Of a stretch of 64,000 bases of DNA, positions 1 to 8,683 are shown in pieces. Origin of the DNA: Hyphomicrobiales bacterium (GTDB lineage Bacteria; Pseudomonadota; Alphaproteobacteria; Rhizobiales; Beijerinckiaceae); the NCBI GenBank assembly GCA_900470095.1, contig UBZM01000025.1, positions 62,001 to 126,000 of the forward strand, in the 5' to 3' direction. Positions within the stretch are counted from its first letter, which is position 1; every line of letters starts with the position of its first letter. The translations under genes were made by a program, and so were the position numbers. A model generated the notes under the pieces. The model saw only the letters and a list, made by a program, of their open reading frames with translations, was not told where the DNA came from and ran no database searches.

Positions 1-73
1 CGAACCAGGCATCGCGGCCCCGGCGCGTGAAAACCTTGTGCGCAACAGGGCAACGGGCGTATGTGCAGCGCTC

Positions 74-1189
74 ATGAGCAACACAGATCCCGCCGCCTCA
101 GCCCTGTCCGTCTGGATCGCGCTGGAAAGCCCCACCCATCACGCTCCTGGCGTGAACGGCATGATGGACCTCGTCGCCAAGGAGGTCGAAGGCCTGCCGA
201 TCGCGGTCGAGCGTCTGCCCGGGCGCGACGGGCTCGGCGACAGCGTGATCCTCAGGGCCGGGCTCGCTAATGGCGAGAAGGCAGTTTCGGTCATGTCGCA
301 TCTCGACACGGTCCACCCGGTCGGGACGAGTGCTCGGGATTTGCCGGTCCGGATCGAGGGCGACAGGCTCTATGGTCCGGGCGTCTATGACATGAAGGGC
401 GGTGCCTGGCTCGCCTTGCAAGCTTTCAAGGATGTGGCCAAGGCGGGCTCGGCCAAACGGCCGATGATCTTCCTGTTCACTCCGGACGAGGAGATCGGCT
501 CCCCGACGACCCGTTCGGTGATCGAGGATATCGGGCGGCAGTCGGCGGCGGTGCTGGTCACCGAGCCGGCGCGCGAAGGCGGCCGCATCGTCACGGCCCG
601 CAAGGGTGTCGGCCGTTTCGACGTCAGGCTGGAAGGTCGCCCGGCGCATTCAGGCTCGCGCCATGCGGACGGACGCAGCGCCATCCGCGAGGCGGCGCAC
701 CAGATCCTCGCCATCGAGGGCATGACGGATTACGCGCGTGGCATCACCACGTCGGTCGCCTTGATCGGCGGCGGCACGGCGGCGAACGTGATTCCGCAGC
801 ATGCCTGGTTCAGCGTCGATGTGCGCGTCACCACGCTTGCCGACGGTCAGATGATGGAGAACCGCATCCTTGGGCTCACCCCCCGCGATCCCGATGTGAA
901 GATCACGGTGACGGGCGGCATGAACCGGCCGCCCTATGAGAAGTCGAGCACGGTCGCGCAGTTGTTCGAGACGGCACGCGGCGTTGCGGCGAAGGTCGGT
1001 TTCGACCTGCAGGATTGCCCGATGACCGGTGGTGGCTCCGACGGCAATTTTACGGCGGCGCTTGGCGTGCCGACGCTGGATGGTCTCGGCATCGACGGCA
1101 ATGGCGCCCACACGCTCGAGGAATACGCCCTGATCTCCTCGATCTCACCGCGTCGCGCCCTGATCAAGGGGCTTCTCGAGACGGTCTGA
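74..1189 (+). CDS. M20 family metallopeptidase (ArgE/DapE/carboxypeptidase G2 type)
   Basis: A 371-residue zinc-dependent amidohydrolase/peptidase of the M20 family, probably cytoplasmic, that would cleave an N-acyl amino acid or dipeptide-like substrate. The metal and catalytic motifs are visible: SHLDTVHP near residue 75, YDMKGG near 105 and the PDEEIGS Glu pair near 139, then a dimerisation-domain stretch and a C-terminal GIDGNGAHTLEEY with the last metal His. The ATG at 74 (MSNTDPAAS) was chosen over the in-frame ATG at 38 because family homology starts a few residues later. It stands alone, with a separate exported hydrolase 90 bases downstream. The exact substrate cannot be read from the sequence. 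Confidence 0.85.
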   Translation: MSNTDPAASALSVWIALESPTHHAPGVNGMMDLVAKEVEGLPIAVERLPGRDGLGDSVILRAGLANGEKAVSVMSHLDTVHPVGTSARDLPVRIEGDRLYGPGVYDMKGGAWLALQAFKDVAKAGSAKRPMIFLFTPDEEIGSPTTRSVIEDIGRQSAAVLVTEPAREGGRIVTARKGVGRFDVRLEGRPAHSGSRHADGRSAIREAAHQILAIEGMTDYARGITTSVALIGGGTAANVIPQHAWFSVDVRVTTLADGQMMENRILGLTPRDPDVKITVTGGMNRPPYEKSSTVAQLFETARGVAAKVGFDLQDCPMTGGGSDGNFTAALGVPTLDGLGIDGNGAHTLEEYALISSISPRRALIKGLLETV

Positions 1190-1279
1190 GCGCTCGGCTT
1201 CCCGCTTCCGCTTCTGCCCGAAATCCGCTCTGATGCTTCCCAAGGCCGCATGACGGCTGTCCTTGGGAAGGGAAGCGGC

Positions 1280-2458
1280 ATGAAGAACTGGATCGCGGGC
1301 GCCCTTGGCGCTGCGTGCATGGTGGTGGCGGGAATGGCAGCGGCACAGGAGCTGATGGTCGAGAAGAAGGTGTTCGGGCTGCCGAGCTTCACGACGCAGG
1401 GCGGGCGCATAGTCAAGAACGTCAAGGTCGGCTGGGAGAGCTACGGCACGCTGAATGCCGACAAGTCGAATGCGATCCTGATCTGCCATTTCTTCTCCGG
1501 TAATTCACATGCCGCCGGCAAGTATGACGCAAAGGATGCCGCACCAGGCTACTGGGATGCGATTATCGGCCCGGGCAAGGCGATCGACACCAATAAGTAC
1601 TTCGTCCTGTCCTCCGATACGCTGGCGAATCTCAACACCGGCGACCCGAAGACAACGACCACCGGGCCGGCCTCGCTCAATCCCGATACCGGGAAGCCCT
1701 ATGCGCTCGATTTCCCGATCGTCACGGTTGGCGACTTCGTCAATGTCCAGAAGGCACTGGTCGAGAGCCTGGGCATCAGGAAACTGGCGCTGGTCGCCGG
1801 CCCATCCATGGGCGCGCTCCAGACCTGGGAATGGGCAGCAAGCCATCCGGAGATGGTCGCCAAGGCGATGCCGGTGATCGGTGCGGCCGAAGCCGATGCG
1901 CAGCTCATCGCCTGGCTCGATGTCTGGGCGGCGCCGATCCTGGTCGACCCCAACTGGAACAAGGGTGACTATTACGGTGGGACCCCGCCCAATGCCGGTC
2001 TCGCCAAGGCCCTGGCAGTGGTGACGCTGCAGGCGAACCACCGTGACTGGACCAATAGCACCTTCGGACGCCGGCCCGCCAAGGAAGGCGAGGACCCCGC
2101 CAAAGCGCTCGGAAACAGGTTCCAGGTCCAGAGCATTCTCGACAATGCCGGGGAGGCACGCGCCAAGCTGTCAGATGCGAACCATTTCCTCTATCTCGTG
2201 AAGGCCAATCAGCTTTTTGCCGCTGGCGGAACCTCGCTCGCCAATGGCGCGTCGAAGATCAAGGCGCCGGTGCTGCTGATCACGCAACCGAAGGATCTGG
2301 TCTTCACCGCGGATACGATCGCCAGCACGGTCGATGGCATGAAGCAGGGCGGCGTCGACATCTCCCATATCACCATCCAGGGCTCGCGTGGGCATCTCGA
2401 TGGCGTCATCTCGATGAAGCAGGCCGAGGGAGCGATCCGGGCCTTCCTGGAGAAGTGA
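1280..2458 (+). CDS. Exported alpha/beta hydrolase, homoserine O-acetyltransferase (MetX)-like
   Basis: A 392-residue alpha/beta-hydrolase fold protein of the MetX-like group. A clear signal peptide (MKNWIAGALG..., hydrophobic core, AAAQ cleavage) precedes the domain, so the product is likely periplasmic. The nucleophile elbow is AGPSMGALQ near residue 178. The acid is probably the Asp of TQPKDLVF and the base the His of SRGHLDG near the C terminus. Classical MetX enzymes acting in methionine synthesis are cytosolic, so this is more likely an exported esterase or acyltransferase of unknown substrate. The ATG at 1280 starts exactly at the signal peptide; an upstream ATG at 1250 would add ten residues. 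Confidence 0.8.
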   Translation: MKNWIAGALGAACMVVAGMAAAQELMVEKKVFGLPSFTTQGGRIVKNVKVGWESYGTLNADKSNAILICHFFSGNSHAAGKYDAKDAAPGYWDAIIGPGKAIDTNKYFVLSSDTLANLNTGDPKTTTTGPASLNPDTGKPYALDFPIVTVGDFVNVQKALVESLGIRKLALVAGPSMGALQTWEWAASHPEMVAKAMPVIGAAEADAQLIAWLDVWAAPILVDPNWNKGDYYGGTPPNAGLAKALAVVTLQANHRDWTNSTFGRRPAKEGEDPAKALGNRFQVQSILDNAGEARAKLSDANHFLYLVKANQLFAAGGTSLANGASKIKAPVLLITQPKDLVFTADTIASTVDGMKQGGVDISHITIQGSRGHLDGVISMKQAEGAIRAFLEK

Positions 2459-2580
2459 GGCGCATCAGCGCCTCATGGGCGGCATTCTGCCGGGCATGAG
2501 GCTTTGAGCGATGATGAGCGGCGCATGCGCCGATGGCCGGGGGAGTCTCGTCAGGGTGCCCTGTGCAAGGCCGCAGCGTT

Positions 2581-3213
2581 CTAGCCGCCTCCGATTACGG
2601 CGCGTACGCCGTCGATGACGAACTGCACGGCGAGGGCGGCGAGGATCACGCCGAGCAGGCGGGTCAGCACGACATTGCCGGTGACGCCGAGGAGGCGCGC
2701 GATCGGCGTCGCCATGAAGAAGGTCACGAGGCAGGAGAGGATCACCAGCCCGCAGATGACCGCCAGCGAGCCGAGCATGGCGAGATCGCCATTGGCGCGG
2801 CCTGCGAGCAGCATCATCGCGGTCAGCGAGCCAGGACCTGCCATCAGCGGGATGGCGAGCGGGAAGGCGGCAACGTTGCGGATGTGATCCTGCGTGATCG
2901 CGGTCTCGGCCGTCGCCTGCTTGCGCTCGTTGCGGCGCTCGAACACCATCTCGAACGAGATCCAGAACAGCAGCAGCCCGCCCGCGATCCGGAAGGCCGG
3001 CAGCGAAACGCCGAGCGCCTTCAGCACGATATCGCCCGCAAGTCCGAAGAAGGCCATGATGCCGAAGGCGATGATGCAGGCGCGCACCGCGACCTGCTTG
3101 CGCTCGTCGGCCGACATGCCGCGCGTCAGGGACAGGAAGATCGGGGCGAGCCCCGGCGGATCGAGTGTGACCAGCAGCGTGACCAGGGCGGAGGTGAGAT
3201 ATTCCAGGAACAT
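2581..3213 (-). CDS. MarC family integral membrane protein
   Basis: A 210-residue inner-membrane protein with six predicted hydrophobic segments, of the MarC/YhgN family. The N terminus (MFLEYLTSALVTLLVTLDPPGLAPIF) carries the family's conserved start and the 'DPPG' turn. An internal repeat around GPGSLTAMMLLA is typical. The role of the family is unsettled; the early link with multiple antibiotic resistance was not supported, and no substrate is known. The start at 3213 matches family length; an in-frame ATG at 3315 would add an unlikely charged leader. It is divergent from gyrA, with about 265 bases between. Confidence 0.88.
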   Translation of the reverse strand: MFLEYLTSALVTLLVTLDPPGLAPIFLSLTRGMSADERKQVAVRACIIAFGIMAFFGLAGDIVLKALGVSLPAFRIAGGLLLFWISFEMVFERRNERKQATAETAITQDHIRNVAAFPLAIPLMAGPGSLTAMMLLAGRANGDLAMLGSLAVICGLVILSCLVTFFMATPIARLLGVTGNVVLTRLLGVILAALAVQFVIDGVRAVIGGG

Positions 3214-3479
3214 CGCGGAGCTTAGGCATGCCGCCGACCCCGCGTCACTAGGCGCGGACGCGAAATTTGAGGAGCGGTTTTCCGGCTCCGCCACGCGCTC
3301 GCGCCGGTTAAACAAGGCGGCAATGTGGGAGGGCTCGGAAAGTGAGTCAAAAACGACTCGTAACGCGTTGACAAAGAACGGTTTTAATTTCTCTGGAGAG
3401 ATTCGTCTTTTGCTGGCTTCGCGAGGCGGAATCGGATAGCCAGAAGCTTGAAAAATCGTAGAAAACGGGACCTCATCCC

Positions 3480-6284
3480 TTGAGCGAAGACGACAACGGC
3501 ACGCGCGGCGGCCAGCCCGAAGACGCGCATTTCGGCGGCGACATCAAGCCGATCGCCATCACTGACGAGATGAAGAAGAGCTATCTCGATTACGCCATGA
3601 GCGTGATCGTTAGCCGCGCTCTTCCCGACGTCCGCGACGGCCTGAAGCCGGTGCACCGGCGCATCCTGTTCTCGATGCACGAGAACAAGAACCTGCCGGA
3701 CCGGCCCTATACCAAATGCGCCCGCATCGTCGGCGATACGATGGGTAAGTACCATCCGCACGGCAACATGGCAGTCTATGACGCGCTGGTCCGCATGGCG
3801 CAGGATTTCTCGCTGCGCCTGCCCTTGATCGACGGCCAGGGCAATTTCGGCTCGATGGATGGCGATTCCGCGGCGGCCGATCGTTATACCGAGGCCAGGC
3901 TCGACAAGGCGGCGATGCCGCTGCTCGAGGATCTCGACCTCGACACGGTCGATTTCCAGCCGAACTATGACGGCAAGGAGCATGAACCGCGGGTTCTGCC
4001 GGCGCGTTATCCGAACCTGCTCGTCAATGGTGCCGGTGGCATCGCGGTCGGTATGGCGACCAATATTCCGCCGCATAATCTCGGCGAGGTGATCGATGCC
4101 TGCATCGCGCTGATCGACGATCCCGAGCTCTCGATCGACGACCTGATCGAGATCGTGCCTGGTCCGGACTTCCCGACCGGCGCCTCGATCATGGGCAAGA
4201 GCGGCATCCACTCCGCCTATCACACCGGTCGTGGCTCGATCGTGATGCGGTCGAAGACGCATATCGAGGAGCTGCGCAAGGAGCGCGAGGCGATCATCGT
4301 CACCGAGGTTCCCTATCAGGTGAACAAGGCTTCGATGGTTGAAAAGATTGCCGATCTGGTCCGCGAGAAGCGGATCGAAGGCATTTCCGACCTGCGTGAC
4401 GAATCCAGCCGCGAGGGCGTGCGCGTCGTCATCGAGGTCAAGCGCGACGCCATGGCCGATGTCGTGCTGAACCAGCTCTACCGCTATACGCCGCTGCAGA
4501 CCTCGTTCGGCGCCAACATGGTCGCACTCAACGGTGGTCGGCCGGAGGTGTTGAACCTCAAGGACTTCATCTCGGCCTTTATCGAGTTCCGCGAGGAAGT
4601 CGTCTCCCGGCGCACGCGCTACCTGCTCAACAAGGCGCGCGAACGGGCCCATGTTCTCTGCGGCCTTGCCACGGCCGTCGCCAATATCGACGAGGTCATC
4701 CGGCTGATCCGCACCGCGCCGACCCCGGCCGCCGCGCACGCCTCGCTGATGGATCGTAACTGGCCGGCCGAGGATATCGCGCCGCTGATCGCACTGGTCG
4801 ACGATCCGCGTCATCCGCTCAACCCGGACGGCACCTATCGCCTGTCCGATGCGCAGGCCAAGGCGATCCTCGAATTGCGCCTTGCCCGCCTGACCGCCCT
4901 CGGCCGCGACGAGATCGGCGAAGAACTCTCCAAGCTCGCAACCGAGATCGCGGATTATCTCGAGATCCTACGCTCGCGCGCCCGCATCCAGTCGATCATC
5001 AAGACCGAACTCACCGAGGTGAAGGCTGCCTTCGCCACGCCGCGCCGCACGGTGATCCAGGACTGGGGTTCCGATCTCGACGACGAGGACCTGATCGCGC
5101 GCGAGGACATGGTGGTGACCGTGTCCCATGCCGGTTACATCAAGCGCGTGCCGCTCTCGACCTATCGGGCGCAGAAGCGTGGCGGCAAGGGCCGTTCGGG
5201 TATGTCGACCCGGGACGAGGATTTCGTCACCCGGCTCTTCGTTGCCGACACCCACACGCCGATCATCTTCTTCTCCTCGCGCGGCCAAGCCTACAAGGAG
5301 AAGGTCTGGCGATTGCCGCTGGCGGCGCCGAATGCACGCGGCAAGTTCCTCAACAACATGCTGCCGCTGGAGAAGGATGAGCGCATCACCACGGTGATGC
5401 CGCTGCCGGAGGATGAGGAGAGCTGGGAGCGGCTCGACGTGATGTTCGCGACGCGGACAGGCAATGTCCGCCGCAACAAGCTCTCCGACTTCGTGCAGGT
5501 CAATCGCAACGGCAAGATCGCGATGAAGCTCGACGAGGGAGACTCCATCGTCGACGTCCAGATCTGCTCGGAGCATGACGACGTGCTGCTGACCACGGCA
5601 GCAGGCCAGTGCATCCGTTTCGCCGTGCCGGAAGTGCGCGTCTTCAAGGGGCGCGACTCGACCGGCGTACGCGGCATCAACCTCGCCGATGGCGACGAGG
5701 TGATCTCGCTCGCCATCCTGCATCATCTCGATGCGACGCCGGATGAGCGCGCCGCCTATCTCAAGCGCGCTGCCGCTGCCCGCAAGGCACTGAACGGCGA
5801 AGGCGACGACACCGCCGAGCCGATTCAGGCAGGCGAGGGCGAGGAAGCCGCCAGCGACATCGAACTCGGCCAGGAGAAATATGCCGAGATGGGTGCTGCG
5901 GAGCAGTTCATCCTGACGGTGTCCGAGAAGGGCTATGGCAAGCGCACCTCGTCCTTCGAGTACCGGGTCACCGGACGCGGCGGCAAGGGCATCGTCGCCA
6001 TGGTTGTGAACGAACGCAATGGCAAGCTGATCGCCTCCTTCCCTGCGGTCGACACGGACCAGATCATGCTCGTGACCGATGGCGGGCAAGTAATTCGCGT
6101 GCCGGTTGACAAGGGGCCTGATAACCGCATCCGCATCGCCGGCCGCTCGACCCAGGGTGTCACGGTGTTCAACACCGCTGCCGGCGAGAAGGTCGTCTCG
6201 GTCGAATGCATTGGTGATGCAGGTGACGACGAGGCAGAGGACGAAGGCCCAGCGCCTGGGGACGAGCCTGCTCAGGAAGGCTGA
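3480..6284 (+). CDS. gyrA: DNA gyrase subunit A
   Basis: The 934-residue A subunit of DNA gyrase, which breaks and rejoins DNA to introduce negative supercoils with GyrB in the cytoplasm. The N-terminal winged-helix/tower region starts with [25 protein letters not shown], the catalytic Tyr lies in the [10 protein letters not shown] stretch, and the C-terminal beta-pinwheel contains the GyrA box QKRGGKG near residue 565, which separates it from ParC. The start is a TTG at 3480. The quinolone pocket reads [10 protein letters not shown] (Asn96-Met97, with Asp101 kept) where E. coli has Asp82-Ser83...Asp87. An acidic insertion near residues 780-800 ([16 protein letters not shown]) and an acidic tail are common in alphaproteobacterial GyrA. 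A TTGACA hexamer lies at 3368. Confidence 0.97.
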   Translation: MSEDDNGTRGGQPEDAHFGGDIKPIAITDEMKKSYLDYAMSVIVSRALPDVRDGLKPVHRRILFSMHENKNLPDRPYTKCARIVGDTMGKYHPHGNMAVYDALVRMAQDFSLRLPLIDGQGNFGSMDGDSAAADRYTEARLDKAAMPLLEDLDLDTVDFQPNYDGKEHEPRVLPARYPNLLVNGAGGIAVGMATNIPPHNLGEVIDACIALIDDPELSIDDLIEIVPGPDFPTGASIMGKSGIHSAYHTGRGSIVMRSKTHIEELRKEREAIIVTEVPYQVNKASMVEKIADLVREKRIEGISDLRDESSREGVRVVIEVKRDAMADVVLNQLYRYTPLQTSFGANMVALNGGRPEVLNLKDFISAFIEFREEVVSRRTRYLLNKARERAHVLCGLATAVANIDEVIRLIRTAPTPAAAHASLMDRNWPAEDIAPLIALVDDPRHPLNPDGTYRLSDAQAKAILELRLARLTALGRDEIGEELSKLATEIADYLEILRSRARIQSIIKTELTEVKAAFATPRRTVIQDWGSDLDDEDLIAREDMVVTVSHAGYIKRVPLSTYRAQKRGGKGRSGMSTRDEDFVTRLFVADTHTPIIFFSSRGQAYKEKVWRLPLAAPNARGKFLNNMLPLEKDERITTVMPLPEDEESWERLDVMFATRTGNVRRNKLSDFVQVNRNGKIAMKLDEGDSIVDVQICSEHDDVLLTTAAGQCIRFAVPEVRVFKGRDSTGVRGINLADGDEVISLAILHHLDATPDERAAYLKRAAAARKALNGEGDDTAEPIQAGEGEEAASDIELGQEKYAEMGAAEQFILTVSEKGYGKRTSSFEYRVTGRGGKGIVAMVVNERNGKLIASFPAVDTDQIMLVTDGGQVIRVPVDKGPDNRIRIAGRSTQGVTVFNTAAGEKVVSVECIGDAGDDEAEDEGPAPGDEPAQEG

Positions 6285-6293
6285 GACCGGCCT

Positions 6294-6317
6294 GTTTCAG
6301 GTTTGAAATGACCTGAA
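6294..6317 (+). terminator. Possible hairpin terminator after gyrA
   Basis: A perfect 7-bp inverted repeat (TTCAGGT at 6296-6302, ACCTGAA at 6311-6317) with an 8-base loop starts about 12 bases after the gyrA stop. There is no U-run, so it is only a weak candidate. Confidence 0.3.
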
Positions 6318-6364
6318 GCTTGGGCTGTGGAACGACTGAGGCATGATGTCGAACATTCTCGACG

Positions 6365-6664
6365 TCATGCCGCCAGGACCGCGACAAGAACCGACAGCCA
6401 GATCGCAAACACGCCCAGGGCGAAGGCCCGCCGGGCGGGTACGACCTTCTCGTCGCTGTCTGCTGCTACGGGTGTGGTTGCGATCCAGGTGACCGAGCCC
6501 AGTGAGGCAAAGCCGGCAAAGGCCAGGGTGACGATGACGATATCGAGCCGCCGCCATGGCACCGGCTCATGCACGCCCCAATAGCCGAGGAACGCCATCC
6601 CCATTGCAAACATGGTGGCGGAGGCGGAACAGAGCCCGACGATCGATCCCGTTGGTGCACGCAT
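6365..6664 (-). CDS. Hypothetical small membrane protein
   Basis: A 99-residue protein with three hydrophobic segments (SIVGLCSASATMFAMGMAFLG, IVIVTLAFAGFASLGSVTW, FALGVFAIWLSVLVAVLAA), so probably in the inner membrane. No recognised family. The ATG at 6664 (MRAPTGS) was preferred to one 36 bases upstream because the membrane segment then starts close to the N terminus. It lies convergent with gyrA and downstream of nothing obvious on its own strand. Codon use resembles the neighbours, which supports a real gene. Confidence 0.6.
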   Translation of the reverse strand: MRAPTGSIVGLCSASATMFAMGMAFLGYWGVHEPVPWRRLDIVIVTLAFAGFASLGSVTWIATTPVAADSDEKVVPARRAFALGVFAIWLSVLVAVLAA

Positions 6665-6778
6665 GGCGTGGTTTCCGCGCTGATTGCAATGAGGAAACAC
6701 CCGACCCGTGGGCAGGTCAATCGCGGGGCTGCCCGCGCAGGCTGAGGCTCAATCTGCCCTGACTAACCGGACGGGGCG

Positions 6779-8536
6779 TCAGCGGGTCAGGAGATTTGGC
6801 AGGGTGCTGCCGGCAGGCCGCAAGGTGGCTTCCGAGTTGAGCGCCAGCGATGGAGCCTCGAGCGGGCCCTGCAGGACGAGGGGCACCGTCAGGGAGCCGC
6901 TCTGCTGCGCCAACTGGCCGGCCATCTCGATCCAGCCTTGCGGAAGGAATGCCTGGCCTGCGAGAGTGAGACGATAGGTCGGGCCGGTCATCTGGGCATC
7001 AGCGATTGTCGCGATGCCATCCGCGACATTCGCCGTGGCGCTCGCGCTGTCGAATGGTGTCTTGCCCTGCCGCCATTCCCGCAGGGCCGCAACCGGATTG
7101 CGCTCGGCGCGGCGCAGCAGGTCGATGAAAGCAAAGCCGCCAAGCTCGCCTTGACGCAGACTGAGGCTCGCCTTTCCGTTCATGGAGGCGAGAACGGCCT
7201 CGGCGGTGGTGCCGGTGCCATCCAGCGCGAACTGCAGATTGCCTTGCCCGCTTAGTTTCGGCAGTTCGGGCAGGTCGGTTGCGCTCTGCCCGAGATTGAT
7301 CCGGTCGAGAATGCCTTGCAGCTTCACGTCGACGGCGTTCGGGGCCGCACTCGCAAGCAGGCGGCCCTTGACGCTGCCGCCATAGGCCGTCGCGCGAAGC
7401 AGCCCGGCCTCGAAGCGGCCCTTCTTGACGAGCAACTGGGTCGCGACGTCACTGAGACGGGCGCCGCCAAGGCGGGCCGCATCCACGGAGACGCGCAGGT
7501 CGATGTCATGGGCCGTCCAGGCCTCGAATTCGAGCGGCGTCGGGTTGGAGAGCCCGGTGCCGGGCTTGGGCAGGCCGAGCCGGTTGGTCATGCGTCCAAG
7601 ATCGAGCGTCGCGCCGGCGAGTGTTCCGGAGAGGGACCAGCGTTGGCCGGCTTCGCCGAGCATGATCGCGCCGTCGAGGCGGTCCCCGTCGAAGATGGCG
7701 CTTGCGTTGCTGAGCGAGATCTCGTTGGCCTTGATCTGGGCTTCAGCGGCGATGCTGAGCTGTCCGATGGCAGGCGCGAGGCGGGGCGTTTCACCGAACC
7801 AGTCGAACAGTTCCGGGAGCGACCGCGTCGAGAGGCTCAATTGCCCATTGAAGACCGGCTCGCGCAGGCCGGATCGTATGCCGTCCAGGCGCAGGTTCAT
7901 CCGTTCGGAGGTCGCGGACAACGAGAGCCTGGCGCTTTCCCCGGCGACCGGCCAGACAACGCTGAGATTGGTCGCGACGCCGCGCCAGGTCACGGAGCCC
8001 GAGGCGATGATCGGCTCCTCGGGGTCGCGATCTTCGATGATCAGATTGACATCGCGCAGGATGGTGCGGATCGCGCCTTCGGCCCGCGCAAAGACCGAAC
8101 CCGAAATGATCACGATCCGGCTCTGGTTCGTGAGGCCACTGAGATAGGCGAGGGGCGGCGCCAGCCACTCCGAGAGCTCATCCTCCCTGCCTGAAACGGT
8201 GGCATCGATCTCAGGAGAGATCAGATCGATCCGGTCGAAGGAGAGGCGCCCTGCCAATAGCGGCAGCAGGCGCGCGCGGGCCTTGAGCTGCGATGCCTTG
8301 CCGGAGAGCAGGCCCTCATGTTGCTTGAAGCTGACTTGCGAGAGCTCGATCCGCGGCAAAGGCAGCAGGACGATACTCGCATGCTCCAGGCTGGTCACCT
8401 TGAGGCCGGTGCGATCCTCGATGCGGGCAACGACATGTCGCTCGACCAGCCCGACGGCAACGCCCCAAGATTGCAGGCCAAGCAGCATCAGGCCGATGGC
8501 GAGCGAATAGGCGAGAATGGAAACGCGTCGTGTCAT
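6779..8536 (-). CDS. AsmA family protein
   Basis: A 585-residue envelope protein of the AsmA/TamB-like superfamily. It has one N-terminal membrane anchor (SILAYSLAIGLMLLGLQSWGVAVG), then a long beta-rich periplasmic region (RIELSQVSFKQHEGLLSGKA, IASGSVTWRG). The C-terminal AsmA_2-type block (LQGILDRINLGQSATDLPELPKLSGQGNLQFALDG... then RQGELGGFAFIDLLRRAERNP) is diagnostic. Such proteins are thought to act in outer-membrane lipid supply or membrane homeostasis; the exact role of this one is unknown. The ATG at 8536 (MTRRVSIL) fits a short cytoplasmic leader. Confidence 0.85.
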   Translation of the reverse strand: MTRRVSILAYSLAIGLMLLGLQSWGVAVGLVERHVVARIEDRTGLKVTSLEHASIVLLPLPRIELSQVSFKQHEGLLSGKASQLKARARLLPLLAGRLSFDRIDLISPEIDATVSGREDELSEWLAPPLAYLSGLTNQSRIVIISGSVFARAEGAIRTILRDVNLIIEDRDPEEPIIASGSVTWRGVATNLSVVWPVAGESARLSLSATSERMNLRLDGIRSGLREPVFNGQLSLSTRSLPELFDWFGETPRLAPAIGQLSIAAEAQIKANEISLSNASAIFDGDRLDGAIMLGEAGQRWSLSGTLAGATLDLGRMTNRLGLPKPGTGLSNPTPLEFEAWTAHDIDLRVSVDAARLGGARLSDVATQLLVKKGRFEAGLLRATAYGGSVKGRLLASAAPNAVDVKLQGILDRINLGQSATDLPELPKLSGQGNLQFALDGTGTTAEAVLASMNGKASLSLRQGELGGFAFIDLLRRAERNPVAALREWRQGKTPFDSASATANVADGIATIADAQMTGPTYRLTLAGQAFLPQGWIEMAGQLAQQSGSLTVPLVLQGPLEAPSLALNSEATLRPAGSTLPNLLTR

Positions 8537-8655
8537 GGGCCTTCGGCCGGGCTGCAACCGGAATCGAACCGGAGGTCAAGCTAAAATTGTTTATGACGAT
8601 GCCGGGGGGCTTGTCGAGTTGAGGGGCCCATTTCCGGCATACAAACTGTGGATCG

Positions 8656-8681
8656 GCAAAGAGAGCCGTAACGCCTTACGG
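8656..8681 (-). terminator. Terminator of the ferric iron operon
   Basis: On the minus strand a perfect 6-bp stem (CCGTAA at 8681-8676, TTACGG at 8671-8666) with a 4-base loop is followed by CTCTCTTTG. It begins three bases after the permease stop. Confidence 0.45.
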
Positions 8682-8683
8682 TG

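Noticed and set aside
3345-3400. Full sigma70 promoter for gyrA
   Set aside because: TTGACA at 3368 is good, but no -10 hexamer lies at a proper spacing, so it is mentioned only with the gene.
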